Of a stretch of 64,000 nt of DNA, positions 26,496-34,791 are shown piece after piece. The position numbers and the translations under genes are program-made. The stretch is taken from the NCBI RefSeq assembly GCF_000381265.1, contig NZ_KB906256.1:248001-312000 (forward strand), given 5' to 3'. This DNA comes from Curvibacter lanceolatus ATCC 14669. Lineage in GTDB: Bacteria; Pseudomonadota; Gammaproteobacteria; Burkholderiales; Burkholderiaceae_C. Each line of letters starts with the position of its first letter. The stretch's first letter is position 1. The notes under the pieces were generated by a model, which did no database searches, was not told the origin of the DNA, and was given only the letters and a program-made list of their open reading frames with translations.

Positions 26496-28492
26496 TGTTC
26501 AAACGACTGCTGATCGCCAACCGCGGCGAAATCGCCCGCCGCATCATCCGCACCGCCCGGGCCCTGGGCCTGGAGACGGTGGCCGTGTACGCCGAGCCCG
26601 ATGCCCAGGCCCTGCACGTGCGCGAGGCCGACCAGGCCTTTGCCCTGGGCGGCGAGCGCTCGGCCGACAGCTACCTGCGGGTGGAGCGCCTGCTCGAAGC
26701 CGCCCGCGCCACCGGCGCCGACGCGGTGCACCCGGGCTATGGCTTTCTGAGCGAGAACGCCGACTTCGCCCAGGCCGTGCTCGACGCCGGCCTGCACTGG
26801 ATCGGCCCGCCCCCGGAAGCCATCCGGGCGCTGGGCAGCAAGGCCGGTGCCAAGGCCCTGGCCCAGGCCCATGGCGTGCCCTGCCTGCCCGGCTATGCCG
26901 GCGAAGATCAACACCCCGAGCGCTTTGCCGCCGAGGCCGAGCACATCGGCTACCCCGTGATGGTGAAGGCCGTGGCCGGCGGCGGTGGCCGCGGCATGCG
27001 CCTGGTGCAGGCCCCGGCGCAACTGGCTGACGCCCTGGCCAGTGCCCACAGCGAGGCCCTGGCCGGCTTTGGCGACGGCCGCCTGCTGATCGAGCGGGCC
27101 CTGCTGCGGCCGCGCCACGTCGAGTTGCAGGTGTTTGCCGACCGCCACGGCCACGTGGTGCACCTGGGCGAGCGCGACTGCTCGGTGCAGCGGCGCCACC
27201 AGAAGATCATCGAGGAAGCCCCCAGCCCCGCCGTGGGCCCCGGCCTGCGCCAGCGCATGGGCGAGTGCGCCGTGGCCCTGGCCCGGGCCGCCGGCTATGT
27301 GGGCGCTGGCACGGTGGAGTTCCTGCTGGACGGCGACGACTTCTACCTGATGGAGATGAACACCCGGCTGCAGGTGGAACACCCTGTCACCGAGGCCCTG
27401 ACCGGGCTGGACCTGGTCGAGTGGCAGCTGCGCGTGGCCCGGGGCGAGCCCCTGCCCCTGAGCCAGGCGCAGATCCGCTTCGAAGGCCATGCCATCGAGG
27501 TGCGCCTGTGCGCCGAAGACGAGCACTTCCGCCCCCACACCGGCCGCGTGCTGGGCTTTGCCGAGCCCCCTGGGGTCGTGCATTTTGAGAACCCCGACGC
27601 CCAGGGTGGGCTGCGCTTCGACCACGCGCTCGAGATCGGCACCGAGGTCAGCCCGCACTACGACGCGATGCTGGGCAAGCTGATCGCCCATGCACCCACG
27701 CGCGAGCAGGCCATCGCGCGCCTGCGCCAGGGGCTGGCGGCCACCGTGCTGCTGGGCCTGCCCAGCAACCGGGCCTTTCTGTCGGCCTGCCTGGACCACC
27801 CGGTGTTCCGCGCCGGCCAGGCCCTGATCCCCTTTCTGGCCGAGCACGGCGATGCGCTGCGCACCCAGCTGAGCGCCCACGAGGCCGAGCACCTGAGCGC
27901 GGCCTGGCCGGTGCTGCTGTGGGGCCGGCAGGGCCTGGCCACTGCCCTGGGTTGCCCGCTGGAGCGCCCCCTGCGGCTGCGCCACCGCGAGCGCGTGCAC
28001 GATTGGCTGGTGCGCGAGACCGGCGCCGGCCGGGCCCTGGCCCGGCAAGGCGAAGCGGCCGCGCAAAGCATCGAACTGCAAGCCCAGCCCGGTGGCGGCT
28101 GGCTGCTGAACCTGGACGGGCGCCGCCTGGGCGTGCAGGCCGTGGCCGTGGGCCCGTGGCGCTGGCATGTGCAACTGGCCGGCGTGGACCTGTGGCTGGA
28201 CGACGCCTCGTTCGAACCGGCCGGGCGCGGCCCGGCAGGCGCCCAGGCCCTGGAGCTGCGTGCCCCCTTCAACGGCCGGGTGATCCGCATCGCCGCCGAA
28301 GTGGGCCAGGTGCTGGCCGCCGGCGACGCGCTGGTGGTGATCGAGTCGATGAAGCTGGAGCACAACCTGGCCGCCGCCGGCCCGGCCCGCGTGGCCGAGC
28401 TGCTGGTGAGCCCGGGCCAGCAGGTCAGCCCCGGCCAGTGCCTGCTGCGCCTCGCGCCCCTCAACGCCCTGGTTCTGGAGGCCCAGCCATGA
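26495..28492 (+). CDS. Acyl-CoA carboxylase, biotin carboxylase plus biotin carrier (alpha) subunit
   Basis: 665-aa alpha subunit. Biotin carboxylase domain at 1-450: FKRLLIANRGEIARRIIRTA, ATP-grasp VMVKAVAGGGGRGMRLV, FLLDGDDFYLMEMNTRLQVEHPVTE. An intermediate BT-like region follows, then a C-terminal biotinyl domain with ESMKLEH; the biotin-accepting Lys is residue 620. It carboxylates its own biotin with ATP and bicarbonate and hands CO2 to the beta subunit encoded at 22807. Size fits methylcrotonyl- or geranyl-CoA carboxylase alpha. The ATGA overlap with the next gene indicates coupling. A biotin ligase is needed from elsewhere. Confidence 0.94.
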   Translation: MFKRLLIANRGEIARRIIRTARALGLETVAVYAEPDAQALHVREADQAFALGGERSADSYLRVERLLEAARATGADAVHPGYGFLSENADFAQAVLDAGLHWIGPPPEAIRALGSKAGAKALAQAHGVPCLPGYAGEDQHPERFAAEAEHIGYPVMVKAVAGGGGRGMRLVQAPAQLADALASAHSEALAGFGDGRLLIERALLRPRHVELQVFADRHGHVVHLGERDCSVQRRHQKIIEEAPSPAVGPGLRQRMGECAVALARAAGYVGAGTVEFLLDGDDFYLMEMNTRLQVEHPVTEALTGLDLVEWQLRVARGEPLPLSQAQIRFEGHAIEVRLCAEDEHFRPHTGRVLGFAEPPGVVHFENPDAQGGLRFDHALEIGTEVSPHYDAMLGKLIAHAPTREQAIARLRQGLAATVLLGLPSNRAFLSACLDHPVFRAGQALIPFLAEHGDALRTQLSAHEAEHLSAAWPVLLWGRQGLATALGCPLERPLRLRHRERVHDWLVRETGAGRALARQGEAAAQSIELQAQPGGGWLLNLDGRRLGVQAVAVGPWRWHVQLAGVDLWLDDASFEPAGRGPAGAQALELRAPFNGRVIRIAAEVGQVLAAGDALVVIESMKLEHNLAAAGPARVAELLVSPGQQVSPGQCLLRLAPLNALVLEAQP

Positions 28493-29655
28493 GTGAACGC
28501 CCCGACGACACCCTGCAGGCCGACCGGGCCGCGCTGAGCGACACGGTGGCCCGCTTTGCGCGCAGCGAGATCGCCCCGCACGTGGGCGACTGGGACGCGG
28601 CGGGCGAGTTTCCGCGCAGCCTGTACCGGCGCGCGGGCGATCTGGGCCTGCTGGGCCTGGGCTACCCCGAGGCCTATGGCGGCACACCGGCCCCCTATGC
28701 GCTGCGCCTGTCGCTGTGGCAGGCGCTGTGCCGGCACGGGGGCAGTGGCGGGGTGCTGGCCAGCCTGCTGTCGCACAACATCGGCCTGCCGCCCATCCTG
28801 CACCACGGCAGCGAAGCCCTGCGTGAGCAGGTGATCCCGCCGGTGCTGCGCGGCGAGCAGATCGCGGCCCTGGCCATCACCGAGCCCGGCGGCGGCTCGG
28901 ATGTGGCGGCCCTGCGCACCACGGCCCGGCGCGAGGGCGACCACTATGTGATCGATGGCGAGAAGACCTTCATCACCTCGGGCCTGCGGGCCGACTGGAT
29001 CACCCTGGCGGTGCGCACCGGCGAGCCGGGCAGCAAAGGGGCCGGGGGCCTCTCGGTGATCGTGGTGCCCGGCGCCAGCGCCGGCCTGACACGCCAGCCC
29101 CTGCAGAAGATGGGCTGGCTGTGCTCCGACACGGCACAGCTGCACTTTGACGGCGTGCGCGTGCCCGCCAGCCACCTGCTGGGCGAAGAGGGCGCGGGCT
29201 TTCGCATCATCATGGGCAACTTCAATGCCGAGCGCTTCGGCATGTCGGCGGCGGCGCTGGGCTTCAGCCAGGCCTGCTACGACGAAGCCCTGGCCTGGGC
29301 GCGCCAGCGCAAGACCTTTGGCGCCGCCCTGGTCGAGCGCCAGGTGATCCGCCACAAGCTGGTCGACATGCAGATGCGCATCCACTCGACCGCGGCCTGG
29401 CTGGAACAGGTGGCGGCCCGCGCCGACGCCGGCGACACCGGGGCCGACTGGGTGGCCCAGGTGTGCCTGCTGAAGAACCACAGCACCCAGACCATGCAGT
29501 TCTGCGCCGACCAGGCCGTGCAGATCCTGGGCGGCATGGGCTTCATGCGCGGCACGGTCAGCGAGCGCCTGTACCGCGAGGTCAAGGTGATGATGATCGG
29601 GGGCGGCGCCGAGGAAATCATGAAAGACCTGGCCGCACGACAATGGGGCTTATGA
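28489..29655 (+). CDS. Second acyl-CoA dehydrogenase of the carboxylase operon
   Basis: 388-aa FAD-dependent dehydrogenase, a distant paralogue of the one at 24480. ITEPGGGSDVAAL, KTFITSG and QILGGMGFMRGTVSERLYREVKVMMIGGGAEEI identify the family. Like its paralogue it lacks the IYEGT-type Glu (IGGGAEE instead) and has a helix-G Glu (E248 in NFNAERFGM). Two branched-chain-type enzymes in one operon suggest two successive desaturations, or substrates of two lengths. The N-terminus is charged and shortened but complete. Overlaps its neighbours by 4 bp at each end. Confidence 0.9.
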   Translation: MSERPDDTLQADRAALSDTVARFARSEIAPHVGDWDAAGEFPRSLYRRAGDLGLLGLGYPEAYGGTPAPYALRLSLWQALCRHGGSGGVLASLLSHNIGLPPILHHGSEALREQVIPPVLRGEQIAALAITEPGGGSDVAALRTTARREGDHYVIDGEKTFITSGLRADWITLAVRTGEPGSKGAGGLSVIVVPGASAGLTRQPLQKMGWLCSDTAQLHFDGVRVPASHLLGEEGAGFRIIMGNFNAERFGMSAAALGFSQACYDEALAWARQRKTFGAALVERQVIRHKLVDMQMRIHSTAAWLEQVAARADAGDTGADWVAQVCLLKNHSTQTMQFCADQAVQILGGMGFMRGTVSERLYREVKVMMIGGGAEEIMKDLAARQWGL

Positions 29656-30137
29656 GCAAACCCCACGCCCCCCTGCCCCAGGCTTTCGAGCCCGAGTTCG
29701 AAACCGGCCTGAAGAAGATCTTCGAAGAAATGATCGTCTTCAACACCGTGCTCGGCCTGAAGATCACCTCGCTCAAGCCCGACACGGTGAGCGCGCGCAT
29801 CGACATGAAGCACGAGCTGATCGGCCACTTCAGCTACAACCGCCTGCACGGCGGGGTGGCCGCTGCCGGGCTGGACGCCCTGGGCGGGCTGGCCGTGATG
29901 GCCGCCATCGGCGCCCGCCACATGGACGAAGCCCCGATGGAGCGGCTCAAGCGCTTTTCCAAGCTGGGCACCATCGACCTGCGCGTCGACTACCTGCGCC
30001 CCGCCATCGGCGAATTCTTCACCCTGCATGCCGAGGTGCTGCGCCTGGGCTCGCGCGTGGCCTCCACGCGCATGGAGTTCCGCGGCCCCGACGGCACCCT
30101 GATGTCGACCGGCACGGGGGCCTACATCGTTTCGTAA
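29652..30137 (+). CDS. Hotdog-fold thioesterase (PaaI/YiiD-like)
   Basis: 161-aa single-domain hotdog protein. LHGGVAAAGLDALGGLAVMAA is the PaaI-type active-site stretch (HGG with the following acidic residue), and TIDLRVDYLRPAIGEFFTLHAEVLRLGSRVASTRMEF forms the central strands. A short N-terminal extension precedes it. It likely frees an acid from its CoA ester. Its place directly before the BKACE gene is notable, since BKACE enzymes act on free beta-keto acids. Overlaps the dehydrogenase gene by 4 bp. Confidence 0.83.
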   Translation: MSKPHAPLPQAFEPEFETGLKKIFEEMIVFNTVLGLKITSLKPDTVSARIDMKHELIGHFSYNRLHGGVAAAGLDALGGLAVMAAIGARHMDEAPMERLKRFSKLGTIDLRVDYLRPAIGEFFTLHAEVLRLGSRVASTRMEFRGPDGTLMSTGTGAYIVS

Positions 30138-30185
30138 CCCACCGGGCGGCCTCGCCGTGCCGGTCTCAGTCCCCAGGAGACATCC

Positions 30186-31082
30186 ATGACCCACAGCGAC
30201 AAGGCCATCATCACCTGCTCCATCACCGGTGTGCTGACCGACCCCGGCCAGCACCATGTGCCCGTGACCCCCGCCGAACTGGCCGCCGAGGCGCGCCGCG
30301 CCTACGACGCCGGGGCCTCGGTGGTGCATGTGCACTTCCGCCAGCAAAGCCCGGGCCAGGGCCACCTGCCGAGCTGGGACCCGGCCGTGGCCCTGGCCTG
30401 CACCGAGGCCATGCGCGAGGCCTGCCCCGGCCTGATCATCAACCAGACCACGGGCGTGGTCGGCCCCGACTACCAGGGCCCGCTGGACTGCCTGCGCGCC
30501 ACCCGGCCCGAGATGGCGGCCTGCAACGCGGGCTCGCTCAACTACCTCAAGGTGCGCAGCAACGGCCAGTGGGCCTGGCCACCAATGATGTTCGACAACC
30601 CGCCGGCCAAGGTGCAGGATTTTCTGGACGTGATGCGCGAGACCGGCACCCTGCCCGAGTTCGAGTGTTTTGACGTGGGCATCGTGCGCTGCGTCGAGAT
30701 GTATGTGCAGACCGGCATGTACAGCGGCCTGCCCGAGTACAACTTTGTCATGGGCGTGGAGTCGGGCATGCCGGCCGACCCCGATCTGTTGCCCATCCTG
30801 CTCAAGCTCAAGCTGCCCGGCGCCCAGTGGCAGAGCACGGTGATCGGGCGCGCCGAGATCTGGCCCGTGCACCGCCGCACCGCCGAGCTGGGCGGGCACC
30901 TGCGCAGCGGGCTGGAGGACACCTTCTACCTGCCCACGGGCGAGAAAGTGCCCTCCAACGGCCCCCTGATCGAGCAACTGGCCCGCTACGCCCGCGAGGC
31001 CGGGCGCGAGGTGGCCACGCCGGCCGAAGCCCGCCAGATGCTGGGCCTGGCCGCCTCGGCGCCGCTCGCTGTATCAAATTGA
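30186..31082 (+). CDS. BKACE-family beta-keto acid cleavage enzyme (formerly DUF849)
   Basis: 298-aa Zn-dependent TIM-barrel enzyme. Family members condense a beta-keto acid with acetyl-CoA to give acetoacetate and a new acyl-CoA (prototype: 3-keto-5-aminohexanoate cleavage enzyme, Kce). The Zn ligands are visible as HVHFRQ (two His; the usual residue after Arg is Asp, here Gln) and the later Glu-Asp pair in LRSGLEDTFYLP. Other landmarks: IITCSITGVLT, IINQTTGVVG, ACNAGSLNYLK. Ribosome site AGGAGA. It is 48 bp after the thioesterase and ends the operon. atu and liu clusters have an HMG-CoA lyase here instead. Confidence 0.87.
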   Translation: MTHSDKAIITCSITGVLTDPGQHHVPVTPAELAAEARRAYDAGASVVHVHFRQQSPGQGHLPSWDPAVALACTEAMREACPGLIINQTTGVVGPDYQGPLDCLRATRPEMAACNAGSLNYLKVRSNGQWAWPPMMFDNPPAKVQDFLDVMRETGTLPEFECFDVGIVRCVEMYVQTGMYSGLPEYNFVMGVESGMPADPDLLPILLKLKLPGAQWQSTVIGRAEIWPVHRRTAELGGHLRSGLEDTFYLPTGEKVPSNGPLIEQLARYAREAGREVATPAEARQMLGLAASAPLAVSN

Positions 31083-31204
31083 TTCAACCTTGAAGGGCTT
31101 GAGTTGTCAGCCAAGTGGCACCATATGGCGTTTTGAAGCCGGCAGCCGAGTTCTGAGCACCACGCACGGAACCCGTTGCCAGCCGCTTGAAGGAGCCCCT
31201 GAAC

Positions 31205-32173
31205 ATGATGCTGACTGCCTTTACCCCCTCTCCTGCGAGCCCCGCCGGGGCCCGCAGCCGGCGCCTGCTGGCCGGCCTGGCCCTGGCCCTGGCGGCGTCG
31301 TTTGCCTGGGCCCTGCCCACGCCCAAGGACATCGAACAGGCCGTGAACGCCGGCGAGTACCGGCAGGCCGAAACCATGCTGCGCGAGGTGATCAAGGAAA
31401 AGCCTCAAAGCGCCAAGGCCCAGTACGAGCTGGGTGAGGTGCTGGCCCGCGAAGGCCGCAACATCGAGGCCCGCGCCGCCCTGCAGGAGGCGCAGCGCCT
31501 GGACCCCTCGCTGAAGTTCGCCTCCAGCCCGCAGCGCTTCACCGATCTGCTCAACAAGATCCCCAAGACCGATTCGCTGTCGTCGAGCGCGCCCGGCGCC
31601 TCGCTGGGTGGCTCGGCCCCCAAGCCGGCCCACGCCAACAACGCCCCGGCCGTGGTGAGCCAGAGCGCGCCGGCCCCGGCCAGCCAGGGCTCCTCGTTTC
31701 CCTGGGGCTACATCCTGATCGCCGGGGGGGTGCTGTTTGTGGTCTGGAAGCTGGCCACCCGCGTGCTGCCCTCGCCCAGCCCGGCCCCGGGCATGGCGGG
31801 TGACGCCGCCTTCGGCCGCGGCCCCGTGGCCCAGCCCGGCTTTGGTCAACCCGGTTACGGCCAACCGGGTTATGGCCAGCCCGGCTATGGTGTCCCGCCC
31901 AGCAGCGGCCCCGGCATTGGTGGCGTGGTGCTCGGCGGCTTGGCGGGTGCCGCCGCCGGCTACGGCCTGGCCAAGGTGCTGGAGCACGGCAACGAAGACC
32001 GCGGCAGCCACGACTCGGGCGGTGGCGGCGGTGGTGGCAGCAACCTGGGCGGTGGCGGCGGCTACAGCCCGATCGACAACCCGCCGGACTATGGCTCGTT
32101 CGATGCCGGCAGTGGTGGCAGCGACTCCTGGGACAGTGGGGGTGGGTCGTCGTCGGACGACAACAACTGGTGA
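31205..32173 (+). CDS. Exported TPR protein with membrane segment and Gly-rich tail
   Basis: 322-aa protein of unknown function. After a signal peptide (LLAGLALALAASFAWALP), residues about 35-110 carry TPR-like helices (AVNAGEYRQAETMLREVI, SAKAQYELGEVLAREGRNIEARAALQEAQRLDP). An Ala/Ser/Pro linker, one membrane segment (FPWGYILIAGGVLFVVWKLA), four QPG(F/Y)G repeats and a Gly/Ser/Asp-rich C-terminus follow. The architecture recalls envelope proteins with a TPM-like Gly-rich tail, but no enzyme domain is visible. ATG 31205 follows AGGAG (31191-31195). 122 bp after the BKACE gene and followed by a strong terminator. Confidence 0.8.
   Translation: MMLTAFTPSPASPAGARSRRLLAGLALALAASFAWALPTPKDIEQAVNAGEYRQAETMLREVIKEKPQSAKAQYELGEVLAREGRNIEARAALQEAQRLDPSLKFASSPQRFTDLLNKIPKTDSLSSSAPGASLGGSAPKPAHANNAPAVVSQSAPAPASQGSSFPWGYILIAGGVLFVVWKLATRVLPSPSPAPGMAGDAAFGRGPVAQPGFGQPGYGQPGYGQPGYGVPPSSGPGIGGVVLGGLAGAAAGYGLAKVLEHGNEDRGSHDSGGGGGGGSNLGGGGGYSPIDNPPDYGSFDAGSGGSDSWDSGGGSSSDDNNW
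31832..31891 (+). repeat. 15-bp tandem repeat, four copies (QPGFG/QPGYG)
   Basis: Four adjacent 15-bp units encode QPGFG then QPGYG three times. Synonymous third-position changes between units show that the peptide, not just the DNA, is conserved. Confidence 0.8.
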
Positions 32174-32234
32174 TGCGGGGTCATCGCCAGCGCCGGCCAG
32201 CGGTGTGTTTTGCATCGCTGGGGGCGGGATGAGG

Positions 32235-32262
32235 AAGCCGGGCTTGCCCGGCTTTTTGTTTT
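32235..32262 (+). terminator. Rho-independent terminator after the TPR protein gene
   Basis: AAGCCGGGC and GCCCGGCTT pair perfectly over nine bases around a two-base TT loop, followed by a T-rich run (TTTGTTTT). It lies 61 bp after the stop at 32173 and is the clearest terminator in the window. Confidence 0.88.
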
Positions 32263-32309
32263 GGAAGGCTGCTTTCTGGGCTGTGGTGCAAGTGGCTGGT
32301 TTGCCTTGT

Positions 32310-33051
32310 CCACTCGTTGTGGGTTCTGTGCTGCCGCTGCGCTCTGTTCGTTCTGCTCTTCGTTTGAGGTCGGAGGCCGGGATTGCGCCCCGGCGGGCGC
32401 CTCACTTTCTTTGTCTCGCCAAAGAAAGTAAGCAAAGAAAGGCGACCCGACGTGCACGCCCTGCTGCGCAGGGTCCGCTGCGCTGCTCAACTTGGGCGGG
32501 GTCTCGCTAAACTCGCTGCGCTCAAACAGACGCGAGCCCTTTATCCGCCCAAGTCTGCGCTGCTCGCCGTGCCCGACGGGAGGTGGGGAGCGGGAACCGA
32601 CGGCTGCTGCTGCGCAGCGGCGCCGTGTTGTTTCAATCAGAAGGCGCGGCTGCTTCGCAGCGCGGGGACGCACAAGCGCTCTGCCCAACAAATCAAACAG
32701 AGACACACCAACGCCGCTGGATGCACAGGCACGACCGATTTCGTCAGTGCGCTCGCAAGCTCGCCCGAACCCGATCCCGCTTGCCCCGTGGGGCAGGGCC
32801 GAGCAGCGGAGTGACAGGTGGATCAGGGCTCGCGTCTGTCTGAGCGCAGCGAGTTTAGCGAGACCCCACCTGGCGCGAGCAGCGCAGGGAACCACGAAGT
32901 GGCCCTGACTTCGGGTCGCCTTTCTTTGCTTACTTTCTTTGGCGAAGCAAAGAAAGTGAGGCGGCCGCCGGGCCGCAATCCCGGCCTCCGCCCTTCAACA
33001 CAGAGCAGAAGGCACAGAGCGAAGCGGCAACACAGAACCCACAACAAGTGG
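32310..33051. repeat. Large imperfect inverted repeat, two intergenic repeat copies head to head
   Basis: The 908 bp between 32173 and 33082 hold no convincing gene. The left part (32310 to about 32592) and the reverse complement of the right part (about 32770 to 33051) are similar along their length, sharing blocks such as GGAGGCCGGGATTGCG, AAGTAAGCAAAGAAAGG, GTCTCGCTAAACTCGCTG and CAGACGCGAGCCCT. Each copy has an inner 10-bp hairpin, ACTTTCTTTG/CAAAGAAAGT (32404-32429 and 32932-32957). I recall similar CTTTCTTTG-type repeats in many Comamonadaceae genomes. The element lies between two operons that converge on it. Function unknown. Confidence 0.8.
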
Positions 33052-33081
33052 AAAAGGCACACCCCTTTCAGGGCGCCCCCC

Positions 33082-33849
33082 TTAAACTTGGCTGAAATCC
33101 GGCCGCCGTTTCTCCAGAAACGCCGTGAACGCCTCCTTGGCCGCCGGCTCACCCAACATGCGGCCAAAGCTGGCCCCTTCTTCCGCCATGCGCTGGACCA
33201 CCAGGGCCGACTGCCCGCCCTTCATGAGGCGCTTGGTCTCGACCAGCGAAGTCAGCGGCTTGGCGGCCAGTTTGCGGGCCACAGTCTGGGCCACGCCGTT
33301 GCACTCGGTCGGGGGCACCACGCGGTTCACCAAGCCCACCTCCAGGGCCGCTTCCGCCATGAAGGGCTCGCCCAGCAGCAAGGCCTCGGCCGCGCGGTGG
33401 TAACCCAGCATCTGGGGCACCAGCAGGCTCGAGGCGGCCTCGGGGCACAGGCCCAGGTTAACGAAAGGCATCGAGAAAGCGGCGTTGTCGCCGGCATAAA
33501 CCAGGTCGCAATGGAACAGCATCGTGGTGCCGATGCCCACGGCCGGGCCGCAGACCGCGGCCACCACGGGCTTGGGAAAGGCGGCCAGGTTGTGCAGGAA
33601 GCGGAACACCGGCGAGTTCATGCCGGCCGGCGGCTTGTTCAGGAAATCGCCGATGTCGTTGCCGGCGCTGAAGATGGCGATGTCGCCCTGGAACACCACC
33701 ACGCGCACCGCGGCATCGGCCTCGGCCGTGGCCAGGGCATCGGCCATGGCGGCGTACATGTCGGCGGTGATCGAGTTCTTCTTGTCGACGCGGTTCAGGG
33801 TGATGGTGCACACACCGGCTTCGGTGTGGATCAGGATGTCTTGGCTCAT
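33082..33849 (-). CDS. Crotonase-family enoyl-CoA isomerase/hydratase
   Basis: 255-aa enzyme, last gene of the minus-strand beta-oxidation operon. IAIFSAGNDIGDFL and CGPAVGIGTTMLFHCDLVYAG give the oxyanion hole. The active-site stretch SMPFVNLGLCPEAASSLLVPQMLG lacks the first catalytic Glu of hydratases and keeps a Glu in PEAASS, as in delta3-delta2-enoyl-CoA isomerases. So isomerase activity, needed for unsaturated acids, is more likely than hydratase. ATG 33849 follows AAGGAG at correct spacing; the longer open frame to 34065 is not needed. Confidence 0.85.
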   Translation of the reverse strand: MSQDILIHTEAGVCTITLNRVDKKNSITADMYAAMADALATAEADAAVRVVVFQGDIAIFSAGNDIGDFLNKPPAGMNSPVFRFLHNLAAFPKPVVAAVCGPAVGIGTTMLFHCDLVYAGDNAAFSMPFVNLGLCPEAASSLLVPQMLGYHRAAEALLLGEPFMAEAALEVGLVNRVVPPTECNGVAQTVARKLAAKPLTSLVETKRLMKGGQSALVVQRMAEEGASFGRMLGEPAAKEAFTAFLEKRRPDFSQV

Positions 33850-33901
33850 GAGGAGGGGCTCCTTGTGGGGGTGGGCAGAAAGGCGCAGGTTGTGACCCGG
33901 C

Positions 33902-34762
33902 CTATTCCTTGAAATAGACGATCTGGTGCGTGCTGACCAGCAGGCGGCCGGCCTGGTTCCAGAGCTGGGCGGTCTGGTCGAAAAAGCCGTTGCGGAACTC
34001 CTGGGCCCGGGCCTGGCCCAGCACGAAACCCGTGCCGGTGGCGGCCAATTCGGCCTGGCCGACATGGAAATACGTGGTGATCGAGACCGTGCCGGCCGGC
34101 ACCCGCGAGGCCCGGCGCAGCCAGACGCGCGGAAAGAAGATGTCCGACAGGGCAGCCAGGGCCGGAAAGTCGAGCGGGCGAGGCGGGTCGTCGCGCATCC
34201 ACAGCTGCGACAGGCTGTTGTCGCCCCGGCCGTCCCAGGTGTGCGGGATCACGCCGGTGACGGGGCGCATCTCGTAGCGATCGATCCAGGCCACGCCCTT
34301 GGGCGGGTGCATGCGCTCCAGCGTCTCAGGGGCGGGCACCTCGGGCATGGGCGTGTCGGACACGCTCCAGGTTTCGCGCCGCGCCGCCGTGACCGCTGTG
34401 GCCGTGGTGGTGACCACGGGCTGGCCCTCGGCATCGCGCTGCACGATGGAGATCGTCCAGTGCTGGGTGGAGCGGTTGGTGCGCACCGGCTGGGCCTGCA
34501 CCTCGAACTCGCCCTCGGCCAGGGCCCCGGCGTAGTTCACGGTCAGCGACAGCGGCTCGCCCAGCAGGGCCGGGTGCTGCAGCACGGCCTGCAGGCAGGT
34601 GGCGGCGGTGGTGCCGCCAAACGGCCCCACCATGTTCCAGTAGGCAGGGCTGGTGTGGCCCTGGCTGATCTGCAGCGGGCCGGCAGCAACGCCGGTGTCG
34701 GGTTGGGGCTGCGGCTGAGTTGCCAGTTGCAGCGCGGTATCAAGCGGGTGGGTGGTGCTCAT
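33902..34762 (-). CDS. TesB-like acyl-CoA thioesterase (double hotdog)
   Basis: 286-aa protein with two hotdog repeats. The N-half has SPAYWNMVGPFGGTTAATCLQAVLQHP and LSLTVNYAGALAEGEFEVQAQPVRTNRSTQHWTISIVQRD, typical of the TesB/acyl-CoA thioesterase II superfamily; the C-half ends ATGTGFVLGQARAQEFRNGFFDQTAQLWNQAGRLLVSTHQIVYFKE. It probably releases free acids when CoA is limiting. Start ATG 34762 by family N-terminus; the frame is open much further upstream but that stretch shadows the hydrolase gene. Confidence 0.85.
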   Translation of the reverse strand: MSTTHPLDTALQLATQPQPQPDTGVAAGPLQISQGHTSPAYWNMVGPFGGTTAATCLQAVLQHPALLGEPLSLTVNYAGALAEGEFEVQAQPVRTNRSTQHWTISIVQRDAEGQPVVTTTATAVTAARRETWSVSDTPMPEVPAPETLERMHPPKGVAWIDRYEMRPVTGVIPHTWDGRGDNSLSQLWMRDDPPRPLDFPALAALSDIFFPRVWLRRASRVPAGTVSITTYFHVGQAELAATGTGFVLGQARAQEFRNGFFDQTAQLWNQAGRLLVSTHQIVYFKE

Positions 34763-34791
34763 GGGGCAGAAGTGTGCGGCAAGGGGACGGA

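Noticed and set aside
32383-32912. Several overlapping frames in the 32.2-33.1 kb gap
   Set aside because: They run through the inverted-repeat copies, have no ribosome sites or motifs, and appear on both strands equally.
33850-34065. 72-codon extension of the enoyl-CoA isomerase upstream of ATG 33849
   Set aside because: It would overlap the TesB-like gene and lacks homology; a clear Shine-Dalgarno precedes 33849.
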